From positions 1 through 64,000 of the forward strand of contig JASANE010028581.1 of assembly GCA_030248225.1 (NCBI GenBank): a stretch of 64,000 nt of DNA, read 5' to 3'. Positions 23,508 to 36,900 of this stretch are shown here, piece after piece. A model generated the notes under the pieces. The model saw only the letters and a list, made by a program, of their open reading frames with translations, did no database searches and was not told the origin of the DNA. The position numbers and the translations under genes are program-made. The DNA comes from Trileptium ribeirensis (Eukaryota > Nematoda > Enoplea > Enoplida > Thoracostomopsidae). Numbering within the stretch: the first letter of the stretch is position 1; the number at the start of each line of letters is the position of its first letter.

Positions 23508-24951
23508 CTAGACAAAAAATCCTTCAGCCGAATGTTGTTGCTCACGGCCTACACAGCTGGCGTGATGATAAGTAGAATTTGGATGGTAATGGTGGCTTTC
23601 CGGAGATTGGACCTGATGTAAGCTACTCGATGACAAAGCTCCTGCTGTAGTAGCGGTGGTGCTGGTGGTGGAATAGAGTCCAAGTCCCGAATCAACACCA
23701 CCAAGTCGGCGGTGGTTTAAACACGGAGCGTCGACAATTGCTGCATCGGTCGTCGTCAACATAACTCTTGTTGAACTATTTCCTGGTGACGTACTAGTAA
23801 GTGCTGCTACGCTAGGAACTGCGACTACAACAGGCGACGAAAGCTGGCTAATCGACGTCGCAGTAGGTCTGTTGTAGTTGCTGTTTGCACCAGCAGCTGA
23901 GCACTGACTAGGAGGAATGTTATTGCTACAACTGTCGTCGCAGCAATTATTATCGGTGTCGTTGCTGACGTTATCGCGAAACTCGTATCGGTACGAATCG
24001 TAAGTAGACGGCGATTTGTTGCCATTTGGAAGCATTTTAGCGCCAGTTGCAGGGCACCGTACATCTCCGGTGACCATTCGAACAGCAGGGATTATAGCAC
24101 CTGTGGCAGTGGCAGAAACAGCAGCATCAGCAGCGTTCAGTATGGCTTGCCGATGAATCGCAGATACAATTCCGATGGCAGCAAGATCAGCTTCACTCAG
24201 ACGACAAATAGCCGCTGCGCAACTGATACCAGCACGGCGCAGCGTTCTCGAATAAATTTCTGGAGATGGCAGACCAGCAATCGATTGGAGCAGCTCATCG
24301 AGCCCGATATGCTCACGCGGACTATCGCGACTGTTACTGTCACAGCACGCAGACGAGGAAAAATCTGAGTCTCCGCCTGTGGTAGTTCCTTCTTCGCAAG
24401 TGCTATTCATTCCTACAGGAGGCGATGTGTCCACAATTCTTTGTTGTTGATTTTGAGTTGTGAAAGTATAATTTGGTCGTACTGGCACTGGTGGGGCAGG
24501 TGCACGTCCGCGGCGATAGGTCGACGTTCCCGATATTGCCGCATTCGAAGAAGTCGGTATACATCCAGACATATTGTGGTTTTGATGCTGCTGCTGGTGC
24601 CGCCGGGGACAAGTCCCGCACATATGATGATGATGTACATGGTGCTGGTGATATGAGGATGGCTGATTTGTCGCGTGTGGAGTTGCACCATAGTGTGATT
24701 TTTGTTGCCGCTGTTGACCACCACCAACACCATATAGTTGTCGATGTGGCTGGCCGTAACCAGACTCTGTCGAACTATAAACCGACGTCGACAACGCGGA
24801 AGAGGCACCAGACTCACCGCCGCCCGAAGAACTATGAATACTAGCGTCAGAAAGCGACGGAGGCGGAGGCGGGATCGAAAACGATGGCTGTTGTTGTTGT
24901 TGTTGTTGTTGGTGTTGCTGCATCGAGGCAGCAGAAGTAGTATGCCCAATG
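23508..24951 (-). CDS. Eph: Eph last exon: SAM domain within long low-complexity tail
   Basis: A 1,444-bp intronless final exon, acceptor TTTTATTGCAG, stop TAG at 23,508-23,510. Numbering from its first Met (24,923), it has a Gln run (2-12), a His-rich block (91-100, [10 protein letters not shown]), and a CGTC...RRHQQQ segment. A proline motif [13 protein letters not shown] (138-150) follows, then acidic/Ser stretches and a SAM domain at about 206-269 ([38 protein letters not shown]). About 200 Ser/Thr/Ala/Asn-rich residues come after it, ending GFFV, a possible class II PDZ ligand. In most Eph receptors the SAM domain is near the C-terminus of a short tail, so both flanks are unusual. The open frame could in part reflect a non-standard isoform. 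Confidence 0.9.
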
Positions 24952-27900
24952 CTGCAATAAAACTAGTATATATCGACTACCTGAAATACACCGCAAAATA
25001 AAAACTAGATGCTTCGCTGAAACCGTTGGGTTAGCAATGTGCATTTATAAATATGTGCCTGCGATACTCGTCAAGTAAGACTAGGAAGTTGAAAGGTTGC
25101 AATTAGCCATAAACACGAAAATTATTAAACCTATTGTTCGCGACTAATAATTGGTCTAGAAGCATACAGTAGTCGTATTAAATTTTCTGGCATATAGATC
25201 GATCGAGAATTTAAGAGACAACATATATGTAACATTTTATTAAAGAACGTAGTTTCACCGGCTAATTCCGATTTAAAACGTGGAACCACGACTAAGTCAA
25301 CAACTCTAGATGCGTATTTTAATATTGTATACATGTACCGTAAATATATTTTAACTTAAGCAACTATTTCCAAGATATATTTTTGATAACAACAAAATAA
25401 TTGCATAAATTTCCCAAAAGCACAGCTTTTCTTAGGCAAAGAGGTTGTTTCTTACGTTTTTTTGCAAGCTTGCAATCTATGTGCTGTGTTCGTTAGAACC
25501 AAATTGTACATACCAATCGCAAGTTATAGATAACAGCATCTGAACTGACTAGTCGTTGGTGCAAATTATGGAATTTTGACAACGTCGTGGTCTCATGAAA
25601 ATATTATTCTGAGTTTATATGGTTATTCCCGGTTAGTTGGTTTATGCCACGTACCCTGGAAAAATAACGCCTTATGTGGGCCCCTTGCTAGGTTAGAGAC
25701 GACTACAATTTAATCCAAACTGATGTCCCGATTGTTCACATTCAAGGGTTAATTCAAAAACATATGATTGCAATCAAAACGACATATACGCAAATAATTA
25801 TCCTTGTATGTGCCATTCTATGATCGCATTGAATGCTATAAAGTTTAGGAAATTCCGCCAATCGGTTCTGTTATAAATGTTGCATTACACATTGCGTATT
25901 ATTACTGTATATTGCAGCTAGGCAACAAGATAATTTATCTTAGGATAGCTAATAACATTTTAATAGGAACTGATTTTGGCTCAACATAACGGTTTGTTCA
26001 CCCCTTCTTGCGAACAAAAATTAAATACATGCAAATAATTTTCTTTGTATGTACCATTCTTTTATCGCATTCAATGGTAACACAAATTGAGGAAATTCAG
26101 TCAATTAGTTTTTGAGTTATAGGTGTCGCAATACACAATGCATTTTATTGCTGAGTATTGCAGCGATGCAACAGGGTAATCTATCTTAGGATAAATTTAT
26201 TCAGTAAAAATTGAAAAACTAAATTTTTATAAATTTCCGTTGTTTGATAGCTGTTATCTGCAAGTAAATGGCTGACGTAGATGGCCATTTCCAAGTCATA
26301 CCCTGCTAAGCTATAATGCACACGATAGTATTTGCCGTAAAGCGCAAAAAGGGATAATAGCTTTATTTCTAAATTAATGTCTGCATACGCCTTGGGTAAA
26401 CACCAACGGCAGTTTAAAAATTTACGACAAAGTTGTCCTCTACATAAAATATATGATGTCCTTTACATAAACATATATAACTTAAATATATAACATAATT
26501 GAAACGGAGCGAGCGAAGTAAACGGGGTTGATTTCGGTAAATTTCCTTATTCGACTAGTGAAGCTCGCTTGCGAGCCTGAATTCGAGTGGTGAGAACAAT
26601 CCCCCGAAGCAGAAGTGTGAAAAATATTTGCCACACAATATTTTTGACACTCGTAATGAGCTTGTCGGCCCAAAAACCCAATATCCGACACTAAAACCAA
26701 CAATAAACACACATTTAGGTGCTTTTCCCACGACTTGTCACCAAAAATTTCGAAAACGTCATTTTTTATGCCAAGTATGAACCAGAAATGTAAAAAATAT
26801 TTGCCCAACAATATTTTTAACACTTGCAATGAGTTTATCTGCCCAGAAAACCCCATATAAGATAATAATTTCTACAACATAGTGTTACCATATAGCTGCA
26901 TTACAGAATTTGGTGCGACAAATTAGCTGCAAGACAAACGCTAAAAATAATTCAATATCACTATAAGGATTTCGCTGCTTTTTAAGCATTACTAGCTGGA
27001 ACAATATCTGACAGCTCTTAAAACCCTATCAGATCAGTTCAACCCAGCCGCTGACAAGTTACAAGTTTAAAAACGACAAAATATTTTTACCCAGCTGTGG
27101 ACCGAATTTTAAAAACGAGCACATTGTAGTTTTTCGTTACGTTATTCTTGAAAGACTGCCCAGAATTTCAATAAAATGTCTTGAAATATTTGCGATACAG
27201 CTATTTTTCCATAATAGGTAAGAATTATTATTTATTTTTGGCTAAATGGACACAAAAATTCATTTTAACAATGTTGTCTCTGGTAGAGAAATCTTGCTTC
27301 ATCAGCCGATATCCAGTTTTTCTTTATTGTATTCTTCATGTGAGTCAACGTTAAGACCACCTAAGTTTGAGAAAATATCCCTAAAGTAGTACCTGTTGTA
27401 TCCTGCGTTCGAGTTAGCAAAGGCTAGTCCTGCGGAATTCTGCTGCTGTTGTTGCTGAAATTGGGGTAGCATAGACAGCGGTGGAGGCCGTGGCGGTTGG
27501 CCAAATAACGATGAAGGCGAGTTGTGATTACACAACAGTTGTTCTGGATGTCGTAGAAACTCTTCCAGTATTTGCAGCAGTTGTGTAAACGAAGGTCGTT
27601 GAGAGCGATCAAGCGCCCAACAGCGCAGGGCAACGTCGTGAATAATTTTCGGACAGTCCTGAAATCAATATGGGTTTTCAAACCACAATCATTTTATATT
27701 TTTTCTGCTGCAAAAATCATTATTATCATCATCGTGAAATTTCCGCCACTTCTAAATATATTCGCATCGTACTTGGCCATTTTTACAAGAACAATATCCC
27801 GATAACAGATGGACTGTGATTGATATTTAATTCTTAAAATAACAGCAGATAAGGGTTAGTCCAATAACCGAGCATATCCTGAAATGCACAAGATATTATT

Positions 27901-30900
27901 AAGCTCAAAAGTTGAGAGCTGCAACTGCAGACACTATGCCGAGACCTCTGAATTCAGCGCTATTACTTTAAATTTTACTGGCTCGCCGCTACAAAGCATG
28001 AATAGTTAGATCCCACGCAACAGAGAGCTAATAAACATGATTAACGGATATATCATTCATAGTTGCACCTTGCCGTAATTTGCAACAACGAAATATACAA
28101 ACGACAACAGCTAAGCGAAATATGCACGAAATTTTCTGAATTATTAAGGTACCGATGGCGGTATTAATAAATAAAAATGCTATTCATAGTTTTATATGAA
28201 CACCGTATATCTTTAACGATAACATTGTTCAACACAGCAAATGTAATGACAATTTTATCACGCTGCAAACAATGTTTGGTCGAGAAAATTTATTCCGCAA
28301 TGAGGTTGATAAAATTGAAAGCAAACGCGGTCCTGCCGAATTACAACTATATAATTATAGCAGTTAGCAATAATTATTGCGTAGAAATCTTACTCCGCTC
28401 CCTTCGCTGCTTAAACTATTGTATAGACTATAATAAACTAAATTACACGAAAACTGCCATGTCACACGTTTAAGATCATCAAAGAAACCCCATAAACTGA
28501 ACAAAGGCATGTAACCAAACTGTATACGATAACCAAAACTTTCAAACTTATTTTAGATCTCGTCAATTTATCCCATCTACACTAAGCTAGGTAGCTGTAC
28601 ATGATTGTGTGCGCCGTATTCTTTGATTTACTAATAGCAATAATAGTTTCAGAATCTTACCATGGGCGGAGGCAAGCGGTAGCCTTGATCGACTGCTTGT
28701 ATAACGTCCTGATTAGTCCAATCCCAATAAGGCCTCTCGCCGTAGCTCATCACCTCCCATATCACAATACCAAACGACCAAACATCGGAGCTCGACGTAA
28801 ATTTACGGAACGCAATCGCCTCGGGAGCTGTCCATCGAACCGGAATTTTACCGCCCTAAAAGTCACAACTGTGTTTAATAATAACAGAACTTCGCATGAT
28901 CAGTACTTATCATGCATGACTGTTTATAAACCACTGTTAGTAATACCTCGCAAATGATTACAATATATTCAAAACAACTCCACAATATAATTATTTACAA
29001 AAATAATCATCATTAATTTATTAGAACTAGCTGCGCCCATACGAGAGATATAAGCTTTTTGTCCTGCTTGGAAACCTATCGCGAGAAGACAACAATCATA
29101 TAGGAAAATGCAACACATGATACTGCAACCAACAACTGAAAATCTAAACAATTCGTCAAATATCAATAACATTTGTTGCATCGACAAAATGGTGAAGACA
29201 CACAGCTGCATATACCAGCGATTGCGTAACTTCAAAGTATGTATAATAACCTGCGTTTCAGCAGACTACATAATTATCTAGTTCACCACTTTTAAAAGCA
29301 ATACTAAACACTAAGTTTTGGGAGAATGATTGAATGTTTGAAACAAAAATACACAAATTCGACATTCCAATTTCCAAATAATATTAATGATATAATTTTG
29401 CGAAAACCAGATAAGTAATTTCAGCACATAAAACACACTATTTTTCTCACTTTAAACACCACAACTAAAACCATCGAATCTGCACGGAACATGATCCCCG
29501 CAAAGAGATGACATGGAAAACACGGCTAAACATCATGTCACGCTGCAACATGAAAGCCCCACTATATAAATGCTCGCAATTTTAGTGCTCCATGGACCGT
29601 AATCACAATTATATAACTAGTAATTCGCAAGCGATGATGAAACGGAGTGAGCGTTGTTTCATTTTTGAGATATTTTGCTTAATCACCTTTAACAGGCTGT
29701 GTTTGATGAATATACCATCCTAAAACCTGTTAAATCCTGAACCCATTGAAAACCCTAAAACGTCGTCAACTCTAAACCCGCCGAAAACAACTGATAACAC
29801 ATCAAATATTTGTGAAGGTCTCTTGATAACCAAACCATCGTTTTCAGAATACTGGAAACCTATATATTCAGAAGACAGACTATATTCTGGAAATCGGGTT
29901 CGCTGGCCCTAAACCCATGAAAAGGCACGAAATATGCATGGTGGACGCTAGATGACCAAATCATTGCATTCAGCGTACTGAAATACCTCTATATAGACTA
30001 TTTGTGATGTCATGTACCAAACTACTGAAGGCCAACTATTTTTTAGAAATCAAGTTCATTGACCCTAAACCCAATGAAAACGTCTGAAAAGGCACGAGAT
30101 ACTTGTTCTGGAGTCTAGATAACCATACAATTGTATTCCGCCTACCGAAAATGTTATATAGACAATTTTTCTTGATAACCTGTACGTAATACGTACCAAA
30201 CAACTGAAGAGAAAATATATTCCTGAAATCGGGTTTATTGACCCTAAACACATTAAGACCCATGAAAAGTCATTAAATATGCATCATGGACACTAGATAA
30301 CCAAATCAGTGTATTCAGCCTTAGGAAATACCTATATATAGACCATTCTTGATGTCCCGTACGCAATACATAATCAGATAAATGAAAACACACATTTTTT
30401 TGGAAATCCGATTGGTCGACCAAAAACCCTTGAAACTCCCCAAAAAGTGTAACATAATCAAGTTGGACTCATGATAGCACACACATAGTATCCAGCGTGC
30501 TTGATAACCAAATACACACTCATTGTAAGGTAAACAGAAGCAATAACCCGGCGAAATTTAAAAATCACTATTTCTGGCATAGGGTCGATGAACCATATCG
30601 GTCCAACGAGTAGTCCCTCAAACAAGTTTTAGTCAGCAAAGTTGTAGATCTCGATGAGGTAATTCTGCATTTTTCGATGCGAAGCCTGTGTCGCGAGAAT
30701 ATGTGCTGCGAAACATTGGTATCCATATGGCCAGATTTTGCAAAGAACCCTTAAAATCTCATTTTCTCCCATTTTGCCCGCGAAGATGGGATCGGAGCTG
30801 TTTGCTATCGCACAAAAAATTTGTAGAAATCCGTTCATCCGAAAATGAGTTATGAGTGATAGCGACGCACAAAAAATTTCACGATTTTCCCCCAGCGCCC

Positions 30901-33900
30901 CCACTGGAGCTTCCGTTTCAATGAAGGCATACAGTCTTTCTACACGCTCAAATTAAGTTATTGATAAATTAAATATCAATAATACATAACTTAGTTATCG
31001 AAACCAAGGTTGCAAATTTCAGCCAGACGCAGCAATATAACTTACATTTGTTGTATAAACTTGCTCCATGGAACCTTCAGTAACACGTGATAGGCCAAAA
31101 TCGGCAATTTTGCACAACAGCTGGTTATTAACAAGGACATTCCGGGCAGCCAAATCCTGTAAGAATATTATAAATATTTGAGAAAACCGCTGATTATAAA
31201 ATAAACTGCATTAATTCTGTCAAGATGCTTTTATTTCGTGACTGTCAAACGAAAACTGAAGACCAAAAAGGTATTCCTATGGCATGCGTACAACTGCATG
31301 CACATGTGAATACGTAATGTTATCACAAAGATTACACTTCGATGTTCTACTGACTTACAAACATACTTTTCAATCGATCATTAATACTAAAGCAATCAAA
31401 ATAGCCTGCGGACACCAATCACATTTGACTTGTGTAATTCAAATTACTTAAATGTGTATTTTGATACCACTGGCGAACCCAGCATTTGGGCAATGCGGAG
31501 GGTGGCCAGCGCCTGGCAGAGTACAGACATGCCACACAAATGTGAATATGCGGAAAATGGCTACTTAAATATTAGTCTAAAATATTTCTGTACACTCCCT
31601 GTCGGAATAATTTTAGCAAAACCGCAACCCCTATCAGAAATTCCCGAATACGCCACTGTTTGATACCAACACTTCAAGATTAAGAACAAATCCACCAACT
31701 GCAGCTATGTATTCGAAGGCTAAACCATACGAAGCTATAAGGTAATGATACACAAATTACTAACAAGAACTTTACTACAGTTTAGCAATTTCGCAAAGGC
31801 ACCTGCTCAAAACATTACGCAGAGTCAATTTCGATACATGCACCTGTTATTGCCTTTTCCTGGTTAATCATTCATAGTAATAATTTCCGTAATAAACGTA
31901 AATATTACACATGCAGCCACAACATGCGATTTTTGGCCCAACGGTATTTGGCTTATGTATGCGCTTCATTAAAACAAAGATACCAGTAATAAATACATTT
32001 CCTCAATAACTAACTACATATCATTGAGATTATACAGTACTGATCAAAAATGAGTGCTGTACGCTCGAAGTTGGTCCACTGTTCATTCGATAAATAAAAA
32101 TTATGTTGGAAATGTAGTCGAATTTTCTTTGAGATGTGTTCAAAATGTTGGCTCGTTTTTTTAAATTTGTTCTAGAGCTGTTCGAAATGTGTTCGATTGT
32201 TGTTGAGAATATATAAATCTTGTTTCATTTCTGTTCGATTTTCGTTCGTTCGAACGGTGGACATTCATTTCTGGCAAGTACTGTACAACTACAGTCAACT
32301 ACATAGATAACATAATATATTGTTGATATGAGCAATCGGCTACTTACTCGATGAACATAGCCAATGTCTGACAGATATTTCATTCCGGAAGCAATTCCAC
32401 GTAAGGCATGTAATAGTTGCTGAATCGATAGTTTACCGTCATTCGCCTAAAACAGAAATAATTGCATTACATTAAGAACACAGATTTGGTCGCTTAATCA
32501 ATTGTAATCCTTGGTGCAACGTTACATTCATTACGTGCTGCGAAGCTCCAGACAACTAATCGAAAAGTCGTAGCTCTGACATGACAAACACAACACCGTA
32601 GCCAGAGAAGCTGCAGGGTTGAGGCCGGAAGAATTCTAGGGGGCTTCAATTTGGTCATATAAACACCAAAACGTATGTGACAGGTCTTCGCCATCGCAAC
32701 ACAGTGGCTCAAAGTGGAAAGGGGGTGGCTGAGGTCCTCCCTTGCCTTCTGCCGTATCTAGATGTCTTGAAAAACGTCTAATAAATTCATATACGTAGCT
32801 TATATTTTTTACCATTTTGTTTAAGTCAGTGATGGCCACATTACGCAATAAAATTTTTGCACTGAACATGTGCCAACCTATTTTAGTGTACGGAAATAAA
32901 AATAGCCAATCTTCGATAGAGATACTCAAGCACTGAAGCAGCTTTAAACTAACGCTCAAATCTTAATACATATCCTTAATACTTACCACAAACGAGTCTC
33001 CTACCATGGGTTAAATAGGTAGGAAAAAAGCATTGAGATTACTGGAGTAACAACATCTTTATAGCTATACCAAGTATATCTGCAACGCAGCAACTCTCTG
33101 ACTACTAAATAATCGAAAGCACTTTTTTTTGCAATTTGAGTAAAAATTTCTTGGCATTCATTATCCGAATATGTCGTCAAATCGCCAACACAAGCTAAAT
33201 TTTTAAATCGCGCCTACTACTAGAGACATATCTGCTCTAAACTAGTAACACGTAAACGTGGGTGACGGAGGCATGGTGGTTAACAATCGGCCGAGTCATT
33301 CAAAAGTTATAACACACTTAATAATTTTTCACTCATTTTTAAAAGACTTTGCTTAATTTTAAGAGAATTTATAAAGGTAAGTAGATCACTCGTATACAGT
33401 CTTTTAGAAATCGTGAAGGTACATGTTATGTCAAAAAATGACCGAGATAGCACGAACGATTGTCGAGATATGATGAACTTAGGTTTCCCTAAGTCAATTT
33501 TAAGAGAATTTGCTTAATTTTTAAGGAAAGAGATGAAATACGTCAATCAGCTATATACAGCTGTTTAGAAAACGTGAAAATACATTTTATGTAAAAAAAT
33601 CGCCGAAATAGCACGAACGGTTGTCGAGATGCGGTGAAAAAAGCTGAAAAAATGGCAAAAATCCCTAAGTTTGAGCAACATTTGCTTAATTTTGAGTACA
33701 AAGCAATTTTCGTAGAAAAAAGTGCTCAATGAAAGGGCACTCCGCAAGAGAATATGCAACACGAAGAAAAAAAATTTCTAAAATCGGCCCAGGCGTTCAA
33801 CCTGCAGACCTGTCTGTGACAAACAAAAAAAAGTCACAGAGAAAATTGAAATTTTGCGTCTAGTATATTGATATATACTAGTAACACGTAAACGTGGGTG

Positions 33901-36900
33901 ACGGAGGCATGGTGGTTAACGACGGCGTGAATAGTGCATACAGCTTGTGGAATTTCTAACATTTTTGGTAACAATAATAAGAGGAAGACATGAAAACGTC
34001 TAGTTATTTATACAGTAGAATGACAATACATCTATCAAGTTATACCCATCAATGAAATTTAATCCAAATCGGCCGAGTCATTCAAAAGTTATAACACACT
34101 TAATAATTTTTCACTCATTTTTAAGAGACTTTTTGCTTAATTTTTAAGGAAAGAGATGAAATACGTCAATCAGCTATATACAGCTGTTTAGAAAACGTGA
34201 AAATACATTTTATGTAAAAAATCGCCGAAATAGCACGAACGGTTGTCGAGATGCGGTGAAAAAGCTGAAAAATGGCAAAAATCCCTAAGTTTGAGCAACA
34301 TTTGCTTAATTTTGAGTACAAAGCAATTTTCGTAGAAAAAAGTGCTCAATGAAAGGGCACTCCGCAAGAGAATATGCAACACGAAGAAAAAAATTTCTAA
34401 AATCGGCCCAGGCGTTCAACCTGCAGACCTGTCTGTGACAAACAAAAAAAAGTCACAGAGAAAATTGAAATTTTGCGTCTAGTATATTGATATATATAAA
34501 GTTAAATGTACGCCTCCGGCTGCCTCCACCTTCGGTGGCTCGTCTTGCGTCCGTCAATTATCTTATGGCATAATTTTTCGAAAAGTAATAATTACGGTCC
34601 AGCTTTACTAAACCATGCCTTTTTGTCATTAAAGCTTCATCACGTTCAGCGATTATATAGAAATGATAAAAATATAAAGATAAATATTTAATAATCCAGG
34701 TTAGCCCACGACAATATATAATGTACCTAGCTCTGTGTCTAGCCATACGCACCCCGGACCTTGACCACCCACGCGCCCTAGGCGCGCGGAAAAATTCGAT
34801 AAAAATTTACAAAATTTTTTGAGAATTGGGAAAACTGGGAAAAATAACCAAAAATTGATTAAAATTTTGAGGACTTGCATTCCGAAGACATCGCCGCTAC
34901 CGAAGCACCTACCCCTCCTGAGCCGACGAAACTTGGATAGCATGCTGGTCTGTCCACAGTAGTTGTGGGTGGAAGGGGGACAACCTCTTTAAAAATCCTC
35001 CCACGTTCGTGAGATTTTCCCCCATGTCCGCCCACCCACTCGTCCAAAACCACCATGTTCAACTAATGCCAAAAAATTTTTATGTCTGAAAATTTATGTT
35101 TTTTGTTTGCAAATGGTTTTTTAATCATTAATTACCACTATTTATAATGCCAAAATATCGTTTTTAGCTTGAAAATACATTCACGGTAGTAAAACTGCAT
35201 GAAAATATGGGAATATTTAGTATTTTTAAGCAAAAATAATTATCCCACCCCCACATTTAATTTTTCCCCGATACTGAGTATGGTGGGCCCCAACGTTCCG
35301 GCACCCTCTTTCCGCAGGGCTGTTGACAGGCCAGCCAAGTAATATAACATAAGGCTTGCGATCTAAGTGTGTACAGCTAGTTTATTTTTGTCCGGTCACT
35401 TCACGATCCCAGCACCCATTTACCCTACAAATCACAATTTTAAGTGAATGTAGGTGAACACAATATGCGACTCAGCAACACGTAGGGCGTAGGTGCTGTT
35501 AGCAGTGCATCGTAGTTTATTAGCCGCGTACAGTTAAAAACACGATTTCGATCGCGTTTTATAGCATACTTTAATACATTCATTGACCGCGAACAAAGGT
35601 ACGCGAGTCAGTTTATGTTATCTGATGGACCAGAGTACACGTGCCAAATCAACTGTTCGCGTGCGTAAATTGAATAAAGGAACACATGATCGCGTTTGCT
35701 ACATCGCGAATACCCGTCGCAGGATAATTCTGACCGCGCATTTTTTCACGATTCAGTTCGTGATTTTGACAAAAAGACAACTATGGTGTACGCACCTAAA
35801 ATTCATTACGGCATATTATTAACTGGCATAGCAGAAATATAATTCAACCAAAATACTGTACTTTTAAATAGGTGTCCAACGAATGGTTTTCCATATATTC
35901 GGTTATAATCATGACCGGCTCCGAATTGATCACAACGCCGCGGAGACTGATCACATTTTCGTGCTCGAATTGACCCATAATCGAAGCCTCGGTTAGGAAA
36001 TCTTGCTTCGCTTTTTCCGGCGATCCCGGTTTCAAAGTTTTAATCGCGACGGTTTCCATCTGATACTCGATCGGATTAGTTCCAGGCACCGGACGACGAA
36101 GCTTCCCACGGCATACCTCGCCGAATTCGCCTGAAACAATAATGATTCAGCTTTACAATGAAATTCTCGCCCCAATGTCGATAATAATAAATGGCTGCTA
36201 AACTACCACATCCAACACAAAATTACGCGGCTACGAGAGAGTCATCGAATTCCATGCGCCCTGGGCAGGCATTATTGACCACATTGCAATCATAGAATCT
36301 ACTGCTGTAACTAGTTGCTACGCTAAGACCGTTGGGTTTAAATAGGCAATGTAGCCGAAAAATATAGGCCTATAACACTGAATTTATGTAGTGGTCACTA
36401 GCTAAACAATTAAGTTAAAAATTAAACAATTTTGACCATTTAAAAAGCTTTTGTGAAAGGTGCTTTTCGAAGATACGCTTGTAACCCCTAAATGTATTAT
36501 GAGGAGACTGACACTTTTCTAGGGACAGTCATTGATATTTCAGATTGGACCCATGATTGCCGATATGTAAGGTTTCAAAATCAATAGTTAATTTATAAGG
36601 ACAGTCCTCTAAACTACATGAAAACATCTACCCTAATCATAAAACATTATGAAAGGCAGTATCTTGCACGCTCCATATTGCTTTGTTGTACAAAATTCAC
36701 CTGTCGACACTCGTTCAATCATAGTTCAACATAAGTCATATGATTTATTTTATCCAATCACTTTCGCACAGCGTACTCCTTTATACTGTATTACTTTACA
36801 AGTGTTCACTAAGCTACAGTGGAATCGCTAATATTATGTATTACTGTCCATTCATTCAGGTTTTTGATTTTAACTGATTCCCGGTCTTTTGACGTTATAT

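Noticed and set aside
24413..24949. Long minus- and plus-strand frames overlapping the last Eph exon (for example 24,413-24,949 minus, 24,473-24,844 plus)
   Set aside because: They are shadows in other frames of the low-complexity SAM exon, produced by CAA/CAG/CAC repeats. Only the frame in phase with the upstream kinase exons is credible.
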